NCBI GenBank assembly: GCA_022494885.1
Contig: JAGVSM010003534.1
Span: 1-64,000, forward strand
DNA length: 64,000 nt
From: Micrasema longulum
Lineage: Eukaryota > Arthropoda > Insecta > Trichoptera > Brachycentridae
Direction: 5' to 3'
Shown: piece after piece, positions 45,465 through 55,603 of the stretch
How the letters are laid out: every line of letters begins with the position of its first letter
Numbering within the stretch: position 1 is the stretch's first letter
Position numbers and translations under genes: made by a program
The notes under the pieces: model-generated
Told to the model about the DNA's origin: nothing
Databases searched by the model: none
Seen by the model: the letters and a program-made list of their open reading frames with translations, nothing else

Positions 45465-45810
45465 TGGATCGTATTTATCAGCGCTGTTTTTATTTTAAAA
45501 TTACTCCGCCTGTGATGTCTCAAGTTCTCTACGGTGAGTTGTTCCGCTTGGTAGTTTGGCTTCCGGGTAATCGGAAATGCATCATTGTATGTCATCATTG
45601 GTTGATTTCGGAGAACTAGTGACGTCGTTCATCATTTATTGATTTCGGAGTGACGTCGTTAAAAGTTGTTCATTTTTATCAAAACCATTTTGGAAATTTT
45701 ATTCAAACATTTTCAAGAAACTAAATGCTCTAATTTTCACTGTGTGTAAGGAAACTTTTCTTCAATTAAATTTCCCGATGCAGTGAACTTAGTCTCTCGA
45801 TTGAGAAATT
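45465..45810 (+). repeat. RD dispersed repeat, long copy
   Basis: Starts tttatcagcgctg, then aaattactccgcctgtga, a ttccgcttggtag-like centre, a direct duplication (atttcggag…gacgtcgtt at 45612-45640 and again at 45640-45662), then ttcaagaaactaaatgctc and aatttcccgatgc. The most complete copy in the window. Confidence 0.65.
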
Positions 45811-45829
45811 ATATTTATACTTTTGATAG

Positions 45830-46070
45830 TCATCATTATTCCCCTTTTCCACCCAGTGGTGTATAACTACATTTGTGAGCCAAACGCATCGCACTTCGAT
45901 CATCTGTTACATGAAGGTAAGGTGATTAGTCCTACGCATCAGGTGCGAGTTCAAGAACAACGAAACACTGCAGTTTTAACAACCTTTCAAATCAATATTT
46001 CATGTCCACCCTGCAGAAATCGAACCCAAGATCTCAAGAATAGTAGGCAAACGTGCCAAACACTACTCAA
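45830..46070 (-). repeat. SINE-1 copy, diverged
   Basis: Minus strand head with tggcacgtttgcctactat and box B gggttcgatttc, body with aacagatgatcgaagtgc, and tail ending gaataatgatg. Confidence 0.65.
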
Positions 46071-46094
46071 CGATGCGTATTTTTACTCGAGAGC

Positions 46095-46165
46095 CGTCAT
46101 CGAGTCGAAAAGTCTCATCTAGGGTTCTGGTTCTATTTCACACACAAGACTGTATCTTTCATCTT
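46095..46165 (+). repeat. RK dispersed repeat
   Basis: gtcatcgagtcgaaaagtc, then agggttctggttctatttc. Confidence 0.5.
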
Positions 46166-46604
46166 CCTGGACACAGAAAATTTTGATCGTGATATCATAT
46201 TTCATATAAAAACACGGTTGGATTGTAGCTCTAAACCAATTCAATTTACCGATTTGACAATAACTTAAGGAGGTGCCTGTATAAAATCAAGCGGATTATT
46301 GATATAAAAGTTTAAAATATTTATGTTAAAAATAATCCGGTTTAGAAAATATATTATTGTTGAATATTAGGGAAAAAATAGATAAATTCTATTTAGGTGA
46401 AAAAAAATTTTTTTTTTTAAATTATCTATTTTTGATTTATGTACTATGATATTTTATATTTCATGTTTATTTACAAAACTGTGACAGTTTATTTAATTTT
46501 GTGTTTTATAGAAGTCGCAAATATTAGATAAATTTATTTATTCGTAATGATATACCAAAAAATATAATTTTGCAGTGTAGAACAACCTTTGAGATCTATA
46601 TTTT

Positions 46605-46680
46605 ATGTCTATCCTCCCAGGAATCGAACCTTGGACCACTAGTATGATAGGCTAATGCACCAGCAACTGTCTTAATTAAA
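46605..46680 (-). repeat. tRNA-derived SINE head
   Basis: Minus strand gttgctggtgcattagcct with box B aaggttcgattcctgg. RK sequence again lies just beyond, at 46735-46790 (aaacactcgtccagggtc). Confidence 0.5.
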
Positions 46681-46934
46681 TATGACTTATCTCCGCTTAA
46701 TTTTTTATTGTTGATTTTTACCTTAATTAGTAATCAAATCAAAAACACTCGTCCAGGGTCCGGTTCCATTTTGTACTCGGAATAACTTTCACGGCCATTC
46801 CAAGATCTCTACCAAAGTAAGCTAGATCTGTTAGAGTCACTTCTTACAATAAACGACTATATTTTATATGAGGTTTTTATTTCATTATCCAAGTTACCAT
46901 TTATTACCATTTATTCTACCATACCATTTATTCT

Positions 46935-47455
46935 AAGTCGTTTGGTTTTGGGAGAGCTGTCATGGTCACGTTGGCAGAAGAGAAGGACGTCGTTAGGATC
47001 CGCCGCCATTTTCTTGGGTTTTCAGCGCTTCTGAAGGCCTTCTGAAGATTTTATTTTTATTTTTTTTACATTTTTTTTTGCACCACAACAGGCCGGAGGC
47101 CTAATTACAGTGGTGAATTACATCACAGAGCACCCAGGCTTGAGAAAAATCACATTTTAATTTTTGTGTTCTCACCGGGAATCGAACCCGGAACCTTCCG
47201 TGCGTGAGTCAAGCGTCTTGACCACTACACCACGGAGGCCGCCGAAGATAGACGCCAGTCTCTTCTGTCACCAACTCTATCCATCTTTGAGGGTTATTCG
47301 ACAAAATCTAATTCCCTCCACTCTCTCTGGTACCACAATTTTTTCCGTATTACCTTTTTGCCTCGTATCGTGGCCGAAGTACCTGAGAACACGGCTTTGG
47401 GAAGAACGCTGTTTAGTACTGAACTATCGAATTATAGAATCAGACCCCACTTAAC
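46935..47455 (-). pseudogene. LINE RT tail split by a SINE
   Basis: Minus strand, first part (47440-47250): LRYFGHDTRQKGNTEKIVV followed by an ILSNNPQRW or LKDG region in shifted frames and TEETGVY. After the SINE-2 insertion the protein resumes at 47043 as LQKAFRSAENPRKWRRILTT, then SFSSANVTMTALPK. A GH-R…EK-IV-GK-EG…RW…L…A-NR--WR order is the usual LINE tail. Removing the SINE and one GAAGAT restores contiguity. Frameshifts elsewhere disable it. Confidence 0.75.
47050..47243 (-). repeat. SINE-2 inserted in LINE, with TSD
   Basis: Minus strand: head cctccgtggtgtagtggtc, T-arm ccgggttcgattcccgg, body with gggtgctctgtgatgtaat and ggcctccggcctgttgtgg, ending in an A-rich tail. Flanked by gaagat at 47044-47049 and 47244-47249. 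Length is about 194 bases. Confidence 0.85.
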
Positions 47456-47529
47456 ATCATTACAAATAAATAAACCCAAAACAATACAATAGTTAACTAA
47501 TATATGAATTTTCTTCAATCCATGCCTCA

Positions 47530-47725
47530 TGTCTGAGGATGGTGATTACGCCTGACTCCAGACATGGCTCGTCTGTGGACAGTCTCCCTCTATCTGAAAC
47601 GGTCTTGTGCTCTTCTATAGGCATTCGTCAATGATGATTCTGATAATTCAGTGACTAGGCCGCTCCATCTTGACAGTTGACGTTCATACGACCATGTCCC
47701 TTCGACACTTTCCAGGACGAACTAA
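47530..47725 (-). pseudogene. LINE RT C-terminal end
   Basis: The minus strand reads SYERQLSRWSGLVTELSESS, then LTNAYRRAQDRFR, a stop, and RETVHRRAMSGVRR. The ending with A-DR--WR--VH-A is the terminal helix of LINE polyproteins. A separate element from the one at 46.9-47.5 kb, because both are C-terminal ends. Confidence 0.6.
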
Positions 47726-48560
47726 CGAGAGTTAATTAAAACGGTAATCTTATATCTATTCACATGTATTTATTCAAGTATTTAATTTGACCCGTCTTTT
47801 AATGGAATGCATCAAATTACTACCAAACGGAACAAATTGTGATGTATTTGTTTTCGGGTTGGGGGTTGTGGGAAAAAGGAGAAGGGAAAAGAATAGGGGG
47901 TGTAACACCTTCTGTCGTGTATGGATAAAAATATTCCAGTATGCAAATGATCCCCCTCCAACGAACTCGTTTTGCATACGGAAATGTGTTTTCAGCACTC
48001 AATAATCATTCAACGATCTGACTTGTAATGCATTTTTTGATGTAAACATTCAAAGTGCATAAAATAATCCTTGAAATTTATTTACGCGTGATATTCGCGC
48101 ATATTTAATGTATCTGGTTTGTAGGCACTGAGGATTCTTTATTGTACCTTGAATTGTTAAATTTAAAAACATTACAAGTAGGTACACTTTATCCGTGTCC
48201 AATCAGATATGGAATATAGTTTTTTGTGTGAAATAAAACCAGATTCCTGGACGGATTTCTTTTTTCTCGATTGTTGCTCCTAAAAAAAGTCCTGAAAATG
48301 AAGTCGAGTGGAAATTAGTTAAATTTGTAATGTAGTGGTTAACGCATTAATTTACCATGCTTGATCTCAATTCTATAAAATATTGGCTTTGTAACCTAAC
48401 TTGATATAAATAAATTAAAAAATGATTTATAAAAAAGGGACGGGAACATTTTTCCAATATGATGGTATATGTATTTTTTTATTGCATATAATTTATTTTT
48501 GAACAAATGCAATTTCACGATATAAAATTTAAACAAAATCTACCAAAAATTAAAACCTTG
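47726..48560. other. No recognisable gene
   Basis: 47774-48005 is open on both strands without motif. A weak tRNA-like box A (tgtagtggttaacgc) lies at 48332-48348. Confidence 0.35.
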
Positions 48561-48564
48561 GAGT

Positions 48565-48645
48565 TACCATCGAATCAAAAACAATCGTCCAGGGTTCAGG
48601 TTCTATTTCTCAAACAAAGTTTTATTCTTCATTCAGATTTTATTT
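48565..48645 (+). repeat. RK dispersed repeat
   Basis: accatcgaatcaaaaacaa, then tcgtccagggttcaggttc. Confidence 0.5.
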
Positions 48646-48948
48646 AATTTGTTTTCAAAAATTTTCTCCCAACAATTTCATGATATTTAATATTTCTTAA
48701 TAATTGAAATATTTCATTATTATTATTCTTTTTTTATTTAGTTATCATTTTGAAAAAATCCCTCTTCATGCACGTAGTATAAATTTTGTTAGTTTTTATT
48801 TTAAAACTTTTATTTCTTAACCTTGCTATTGTACAATTATTGTGTACCTATATAATTTACAAACGTATTTTTTATTCAAGGCACCCTAAAAATTTGATCA
48901 TGTGAAGTTTATTTATCATTTTCTTGCAAGCTAGAAAATTTGGCCACC

Positions 48949-49055
48949 AGGCCTCATGTAATCGGCCTTTCGGGCCTTTCAGGCCTCATGTAATCGGCTT
49001 TTCGGGCCTCATTTTATCGGCTCTACGGCCTTAGATTATCAGCTCATAGGGCCTA
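48949..49055. repeat. GC-rich tandem repeat of ggcctcatgtaatcgg units
   Basis: Four to five imperfect units: ggcctcatgtaatcggcct, ggcctcatgtaatcggctt, ggcctcattttatcggctc, ggccttagattatcagctc, ending ggcctagg. Unit length drifts between about 22 and 32 bases. It stands out from AT-rich flanks. Confidence 0.8.
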
Positions 49056-49384
49056 GGTTCAAACACCTAGAAATATCACCCCTTTGGACTTTAAAATTTA
49101 AATGTAATAAATAATCACATGTTACTTTTAATAATGCAACTAAAACTACACAAAAACAGATGTATTAAAACTTCTCATTGAAATTTTGTCAGCAAATATG
49201 ACTTTTATTACAAAAACAAAACTACATTCAAATGTCATTATATTTAAGTTATTATTTACATATGAGATTAGAAGATCCTTTCTGCAGGAATGAGGAAGTT
49301 CAGTGTCATTTTTTACTTTTTTTATTTGTTAATAGAATGTTAAACTAAGCTTATTTTTTTATTTTTTTTTAAATCGTATTATCA

Positions 49385-49618
49385 GCGCTATGATTTTTTA
49401 AAGTTTTGTATTTCTGAAATAACTCCGCGTGTGACATCATAGGTTGTTCTATGACAGTTTTTCCGATTGGTTCGTTTACGGTGAACCAACCGGATATCCT
49501 TCAAAACTCTCATATCATCGGATAGTTCATATGAACCAGTGACGTCATTCAAAGTAGTGCGTTTTTATTTTAAAAAAATATTTTTTTTGTACATTTTTAA
49601 GAAATTTTACCATACAAT
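49385..49618 (+). repeat. RD repeat, 5' part, split by LINE-a
   Basis: Reads attatcagcgctatgattt, aataactccgcgtgtgaca, tgacgtcattcaaagtag and ttttaccatacaat. It continues at 50697 after the LINE-a insertion. Confidence 0.75.
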
Positions 49619-50696
49619 GTCTTCTGTCTCGATGTCTAAAACACTAAATTGCGTGTCAACATGGACAAAAGAGTATGGTTTACTAATAAACCCGTCTAAA
49701 ACACAAATTATGTTTGCAGGTAGTCAAAGATTGCTTAGTAAGCTAGACATACCTTCACTTAATCCTCTTATTGTCAATGGTACCAATTTTCAGTACAGGA
49801 AATCCGTAAAAAATCTAGGAGTACTAATGGATGAACATCTCTGCTGGCGAGCTCATACTAATGAATTAAGCCGCAAAATATTTTTCAGTCTACACTCATT
49901 AGAAGGTTGCAAAAATTCTTACCCATTAATACTAAATGCACCTTTGTACAAGCATTACTACTACCCATTCTAGATTACGCTGATGTTTCCATGACTGATT
50001 TAAGCTGTGAGCAACTTGATAAACTTGAACGACTTCAGAATACATGCATAAGGTACATTTTTGGTCTTAGGAAATATGACCACATTTCTGATTATCGTAG
50101 GCAACTGAAATGGCTCAAAATTAGACAGCGGAGAGACTATCACTCCTCACTTCTGTTCAATGTACTTCATAGTCCTAACGCTCCTATATACCTGCGTGAA
50201 AAATTTCAACGCTTATCAGTTCATGGTTTACCTCTTCGTTCTAATTCTCAAAGCACTCTCTAATACCCATCCAAAATTCCTCTTTCTTCTCTAACTCATA
50301 TAGTGTCCATGCGGCTCGACTGTGGAATCATCTCCCATCCACCATCAAAGATGTTACTACATTATCTCTGTTTAAATCACGTCTGAAGAAACATCTCCTT
50401 TCTCTTCCTTAATCTCTCCTCTTTTCCTTTTTCCCCTTTCCTCTTTTTTTTCCTTTTCCCATTGAGTAATAGTTTTGATTTAAGGTAATTTATAAACAAA
50501 TACGTTTATTTCTATTTTTATATATCTTTAAATTTTTATTCTTTTTTTTCTATTGAATATGTTCTGTAACTTGAATAATAAAAATAAAACTTTTATTTTA
50601 TTGGTTGGTTGGAAGAAATTGCCATTTGGCAATAAGCCCGCCAATGTACAAATAACATTATGTACAAAAAGTTAAATAAAAAAAATAATAAAAAAA
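49619..50696 (+). mobile_element. LINE-a, 5'-truncated insertion with TSD
   Basis: Sequence between duplicated acaat (49614-49618 and 50697-50701). It holds the RT C-terminal region (49622-50412), a pyrimidine-rich 3' UTR, aataaaacttttatttta, the terminal hairpin gccatttggc and an A-rich tail. The 5' end is cut after the YADD region, as usual for LINEs. Confidence 0.85.
49622..50412 (+). pseudogene. LINE-a RT C-terminal half
   Basis: Frame 1: LNCVSTWTKEYGLLINPSKT, QIMFAGSQRLLS, VKNLGVLMDEHLCWRAHTNE. This covers the W---NGL-LNPSKTQ and KNLGV-MDE-L-W-AH blocks after the catalytic box. A frameshift near 49900 leads to FLPINTKCTFVQALLLPILD, YADVSMTDLSCEQLDKLERL, QNTCIRYIFGLRKYDHISDY. A second shift at about 50260 leads to IPIQNSSFFSNSYSVHAARL, WNHLPSTIKDV and a TAA at 50410-50412. 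Block order and spacing match Jockey/CR1-like insect LINEs. Few stops apart from the two shifts, so this is a comparatively young copy. Confidence 0.88.
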
Positions 50697-50790
50697 ACAA
50701 TTTAATGCTCTAATTTTTACTGCGCGCAAGAAAACATTTTGTATCCAACTTCCCGTAGGGCTAAAGTTCCTCATTGTTTTAAATACGTAC
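50697..50790 (+). repeat. RD repeat, 3' part
   Basis: caatttaatgctctaattt, tactgcgcgcaagaaaaca, acttcccgtagggctaaag. Continuation of 49385-49618. Confidence 0.7.
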
Positions 50791-50794
50791 TTCA

Positions 50795-51580
50795 TCAGTT
50801 GATGTATATACTCGCTCGCAACTGAGTACACCTGCATGAGTACATGAGTAAAAAAGGACAACACGCGTTGGTTGGTGGGCAAGAAAAAATTAACGGCTCG
50901 CGAACTTTTTGATTAGCATATTTGTTTTAACATCTGGTCTTAAAGGTGACAAATACGAAGTAAGCAAACGCCCCAAATCAGCAGATAAGAGTTAACACGG
51001 GAAGTTGCTGAAAGAGATCATACAAATAATGAACCTTTTGCGTTATTCGTGTTAAACATAAACGCCGGATGGCACGGATGCGTCTCTGAAATAATAATTA
51101 TATTGATTTAAATCACTCCCTAAGAAAACTATAAATATACAATTTAAGTGTCTATTATTTTGGTATTCATTCAATGTAAATTTTGTTGTTAAAAAACTTA
51201 CTTGAAAGGGTTTAATTAATCTTTTTACATTTTTATTTATTAAAAAAATTAAGAATAAATTAAAGAAAAGCTTCCTTCTATAGCTAAAATTAACGGTATT
51301 TTTATTATAAATGTGTGTAAGTATATATATGCAAAAAAATAATTAGTAGGTATATACGCAAATTATGGACATATATATTTGTATATGTACCAATAAACAT
51401 GAGCCTGCGTATATGAACTTATTTTCTTTTTTTTTTTAGTGTTATATTTTTTCAATTTTCGATTGTTTATATATTTTTTACTTGCTTTGCAGTTTTGTAT
51501 TTATTTTCTTTTCTTCTTCTTCTTCTTCTTTTTGGCAAATTCAACCAGAATAAAGAACTTCAGCCACACGTACAAATGGA
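50795..51580. other. No recognisable feature
   Basis: AT-rich, with a short TTC-rich tract near 51510-51530. Confidence 0.35.
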
Positions 51581-51584
51581 TGAA

Positions 51585-51655
51585 ATAAATGTTTTCTTGC
51601 GCGCGGTAAAAATTGGAGCATTAAATTGTAATGAAAAGTTTCCTGCAAATAAACG
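51585..51655 (-). repeat. RD repeat fragment
   Basis: The minus strand reads acaatttaatgctccaatt and accgcgcgcaagaaaaca. It pairs with 52096-52300 as the other half of one RD copy. Confidence 0.6.
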
Positions 51656-51674
51656 AAAAGAAAAAAAAAGCATG

Positions 51675-52095
51675 TTAATTTATTATGGAAATAAAAGACG
51701 AGGGGTACTTTAATCCACAAATTTTGAATATCCAATAGCCGGTTTCATCGCTTTCGCGACATCTTCAAGACTGGTATCTTTATTTAGAAATTCAGTTTAA
51801 TTTATTTTTAACATAATTTTATTTACAAATTAAATATATTATTTTTCACAATTGTAATTTTTAATCTTTAACCTTTTTAATTTAATTAAAATTTAATTAA
51901 AATTATGTTTAATTTTAATTTCATTTGAATTTCTTAATAAAGATACCAGTCTCAAAGATGTCGCGAAAGCGATGAAACCGGTCACTAGATATTTCAAATT
52001 TGTGGATTAAAATATCACTTGTCTTTTATTTCTATAATAAATTACAATTAACTCCCATCAAAAATTTTCACTTAAAAATTTAAATGTTTTAGAAA
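51675..52095. repeat. Inverted repeat element inside RD
   Basis: Arm 51675-51800 (attatggaaataaaagac, ccggtttcatcgctttcgc, gactggtatctttattta) is inverted at about 51925-52052 (taaagataccagtctcaa, gatgtcgcgaaagcgatga, gtcttttatttctataa). The centre is pure AT. Each arm holds a hairpin with a GAAA tetraloop (tcgcgaaagcga) followed by tgaaaccgg. A further 40 bases at the right end match a single arm at 30.1 kb. Confidence 0.75.
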
Positions 52096-52300
52096 CATTT
52101 TAATAAAAACAAAATACTTTGAATGCCGTCATTGATTCATATGAATCAACCTATGATGTGAGAGTTATGCAAGACTTCCGGTTTTCTTGTCGTGGATGGA
52201 CCAATGGGAAGAACTGATCAAGAATAACCGGGCAAGAATCTCTGGCGTCACATGCGGAGTTATTTAAAAAAAAAAAAAATTAAAAAAAATCGTAATGCTG
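52096..52300 (-). repeat. RD repeat, 5' part, minus strand
   Basis: The minus strand reads aataactccgcatgtgacg, tcatatgaatcaatgacg and ttcaaagtattttgttttt. Confidence 0.65.
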
Positions 52301-52309
52301 ATAATCTTC

Positions 52310-52685
52310 ATCATCAGTATTGCTACAGCCCGTTGTGGACCCTGGCCTCATCCAGAATCTGTACCAATTCCTCCCTGCATCCTGCGGCTTTTCTCTAGTT
52401 TGTCAGACCAATTGCTTTAATGTTACTTTCCGCATCATCCAGCCATCTTTATTTTGGTCTGCCTCTGCTTCGTCTGCTTTCCAGAGTGGTATAAAGAATA
52501 TTTTTTGGGGTACGATAATCATTCATTTTGTGAACATGGCTGAACCATTGTAATTTTCTTATTTTTACGAACTGTGCAATGTTGGATTCGCAAAACAGTG
52601 CTTCTAATTCATGATTAAACCGTCTCCTTCACACTCCGTTTTGGTTGACAGCACCAAAAATCTTTGTAAACAAACAAAATTGGAA
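52310..52685 (-). pseudogene. LINE RT C-terminal tail
   Basis: The minus strand reads TKIFGAVNQNGVRRRRFNHE, LEALFCESNIAQFVKIRKLQ, WFSHVHKMNDYRTPKNILYT, TLESRRSRGRPK, a stop, RWLDDAESNIKAIGL, and after a second stop RKAAGCREELVQILDEARVH. This is the full tail order: FG…N--RRR-N-EL, K---L-W--HV-RM, GRRSRGRP--RW-DD and the final LV-I--EA+-H. Only two in-frame stops disrupt an otherwise continuous ~115-codon frame. Confidence 0.85.
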
Positions 52686-52711
52686 AAAAAAATTGGCTCA
52701 GTTTGACAGTA

Positions 52712-52812
52712 AATAAAAATTAGTGGTTAAAAACAAAGTTGTTTTATTTATTTTATTATAATGAATAACCACAAAGTTAGTGCTTCAAATATAAACTTTA
52801 GTTTAATAGTCT
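52712..52812. repeat. RE dispersed repeat
   Basis: ttagtggttaaaaacaaag, then atgaataaccacaaagtta and gtgcttcaaatataaactt. Confidence 0.65.
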
Positions 52813-53369
52813 TTTAAAAATAAAATAAAAATAATATAAACTACTGAACTTCTTCATTGTTCTTTTATTTATTCCTTAATGTATTGTTTTTATGTTCAAT
52901 AAAGGTTTACTGATAAAAAAAGCTTCAGGCATCAAGCGTTTTGTATGATACAATTATATAATATCTACATACTCGATCTTATTATTATAAGCGATTTCAT
53001 GCTATATTGGCTGAAAATCCCTTCATGCAAATCAGGTCCTTACCCATCGTTTGCCATAAATATTATTCAAATGCATTTGAACCGCCATTTATAATAATCG
53101 GAAACTGAGCAGCACTCAAGTGGGTTTCGGGGAGTAATCGACAGAGCGCGAAAACCAAAGGCGACATTAGGATGCAAATTATCAGTCGTGGGGGAGGCCG
53201 AAGGGGGATACTTGAGGGGTTGGGGTTACGTCAAACCATAACCGTTTGTATGAGGGATGTATCATCGATCTTTAAAATACGATTGGTCCAACGCTCTTTA
53301 CTTTATTCAATAATATACACCGGAACCACTATTATTAATTTAAAAAAATCACATTCCTTCTTTTATTCA
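52813..53369. other. No recognisable gene
   Basis: 53030-53230 is GC-richer (ggggagtaatcgacagag) but has no long frame or repeat match. Confidence 0.35.
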
Positions 53370-53622
53370 CATCATCATCATTATTCCCTTTCCGCACCTA
53401 ATGGTGCATGGGGCATTGCATTGGTACACCAATCGCAGAATATCTAGAATCTAGATTATTCTAGTTACATGAAGGTAAGATGATCAGCCTTATGGTCTAG
53501 GTTCAGGGACCATACAATATTTTACTTTGAAAACACTTGGCTAAATAAATATTTCATGTCAAAAATGTTAAGAATCGAACCCGAGACCTCTTGAATGCTA
53601 GGCAAACGCGCTGACAACTACG
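53370..53622 (-). repeat. SINE-1 copy, near full length
   Basis: Minus strand: head with tagttgtcagcgcgtttgc and box B ctcgggttcgattcttaac, aaatatttatttagccaag, atggtccctgaacctagac, aggctgatcatcttacctt, tgcaccattaggtgcggaa and a (ATG)n tail (gatgatgatg). Best template for the family. Confidence 0.8.
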
Positions 53623-54735
53623 AAAATGCAGTTTTTTTGCAGGGATTTCTCTTTTTAAATATAAGCAACTCAAATATACAATATTAAATATTAACAAGAA
53701 AATAAAAAAATAAAATGAGGTCTATTTTGGAAAACAGAAAAAAAACACTGCTTAAAAGTGTAGGTGCCAGAAGAAACAATGGTCAATAGACAGCAACATA
53801 CTTGTAAATGTAAGTCAAAGAGCAATGTAAGAAATTTCAAAAACGAATGGTTTAAATTATATTACTAAAACTCACTGCTAAATCACTGTAAAAAAAAGAT
53901 ACATTTTTGTACTACGTCATTTTGAAACTATTACCCGTTTAAAAGGGGTTCTGGTGTATTTAAAGCTGGTACGCATAGTTAAAATAATAATTTAGGGAAT
54001 TTCGGCAAAGCAAGTCATATTACTTTTACGTTACGAAGGCAATGAAATGAAGAAGGTTATTATTATATATGCAGAAAAAAAGGAAACAAAACCTTTGTTA
54101 AACAAAAACTATTTTCAAGAAAGTAGTATGGGACTGGATTTTCCTTAGTGGAAGGGATTTAAGTAGGAAACTAACTCCTTGATGATTTTCCGAATGTTTG
54201 AGTTTACTGTTTACCATATTGATGTGCCACATTTATATGTATTTAAAAAGTATGTATTTTTTATGTTTCTGATCCTATATTTGTGGTGATATACTCATGT
54301 ATCTGTGTCAACTAATTGCTAGTCCCATCTCAACACAAGACTTTTAGTCCCATGGAGTTGGGACTTATGTAGCTAATAATGTATAATAAACTTATGAATA
54401 AAAACCACTTCACTTCATGTTAATTTTTGTATTTGCATAATGTTTTCAATTTTTTTTAATCTTTTTTTTTACATGCTTTATTCACATAATACAAATTTTA
54501 TTCGTATATATTTAGTTTACTACTTGTTTAATTTTTCTACATATTTATTTAAAGTTTTACCAAAGATACGTTTTTTTATTATTTAATATTACTATCGAAG
54601 AAAATGTATTAAGACATTTTTTAAAAATTTGTGTTTTTATTATTTTTATATTGTGTATTGTGTATATCGTCGACCTTTGAATTATAAAATAAATGAATAA
54701 AACCGACACACATCTATTTACATAAATCAATGTAT
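53623..54735. other. No recognisable feature
   Basis: AT-rich spacer with chance frames only. Confidence 0.4.
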
Positions 54736-54739
54736 TTTG

Positions 54740-54815
54740 CATATTATTATTATGGATAATTTCAATAGCGCATTTTTGGTGAAAATCACTAAATAAGCAA
54801 TGAACAATACACAAT
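54740..54815. repeat. L2-like hairpin tail, second copy
   Basis: attattattatggataattt, then aatagcgcatttttggtg and aaaatcac. It parallels 13745-13790 but the ggcgct partner is mutated. Confidence 0.4.
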
Positions 54816-55342
54816 TGCATATTATAAATCAATTGATTGATTTTTAATTGAAATTGTGAAATTATTTTTACAAATAAAGCCTCGCGAAATACAAACTAAG
54901 TAAATTATAATATAAATAGTCAAATGAATGTTATTTTTTTTTTGAAAAAGCACGCTACTGCTTTCACCCCCTGCTTTTCCGATCTGTAAAAAATCGGCAA
55001 TAAAAATGAAGCATATTCATATTTTGTTGTTTCCTTCTTTCGAATTTGACTATTAGCTTTAATGGCGTAGCCTCGGAGAACAAATTAGCATAGAAAAAGT
55101 GTTCAGTCGGGAACCCTTACACCCTCACCATTTTTTGCTTTTATTTTTCGTCGGAATTCAATTAATTTGCATTTCATTATTTTCATTTAATATTTTTAAA
55201 TGCTTTAAGCGCATGCAACCAGCATTTTTATTTCTCATTTGTAGATATTAAATTGCACAAAATGACCTTTTTTGTAATGATAATATGGTGTATAATTTAA
55301 TAACCGTTTTTTTTTCGGGAAATTTGATTTAAAGAAAATCTG
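54816..55342. other. No recognisable feature
   Basis: AT-rich spacer. Confidence 0.35.
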
Positions 55343-55603
55343 TTATTCAAAGTATTGTCCATCGGAAATTCAACATTTTCTCATCTTTTTGGCAATTTGT
55401 GGATGTCATCCCAAAAAACGTTCATCTTTTGAATCAATGAACGAATCGAGCCAATTTTTGATGCCTTGGACTGAAGTGAAGCGTATTCCGGAAAGTGCAT
55501 TCTGCATCGACCGAAACCGATGGAAGTCAGAAGTTGACAAATCTGGACTATATGGTGGGTGGAGCAGAACTCTATCTGATATTTTCCAAATAGTTTTTAC
55601 TAC
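55343..55603 (-). pseudogene. mariner transposase, C-terminal part
   Basis: The minus strand reads VVKTIWKISDRVLLHPPYSP, DLSTSDFHRFRSMQNALSGI, RFTSVQGIKNWLDSFIDSKD, then ERFLG, a stop, and a corrupted end with SDGQYFE and TAA at 55343-55345. HPPYSPDL--SD holds the third catalytic Asp. The NWLDS--DSKDE and SDGQYFE end is that of cecropia/mori-type mariners. The upstream part continues at 56124 on the far side of a LINE insertion. Confidence 0.85.

Noticed and set aside
47164..47454. 96-codon plus-strand frame
   Set aside because: It runs from a minus-strand SINE head into antisense of a LINE tail.
48332..48370. tRNA-like head with tgtagtggttaacgc
   Set aside because: A box A resemblance only. 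No box B or body could be found.
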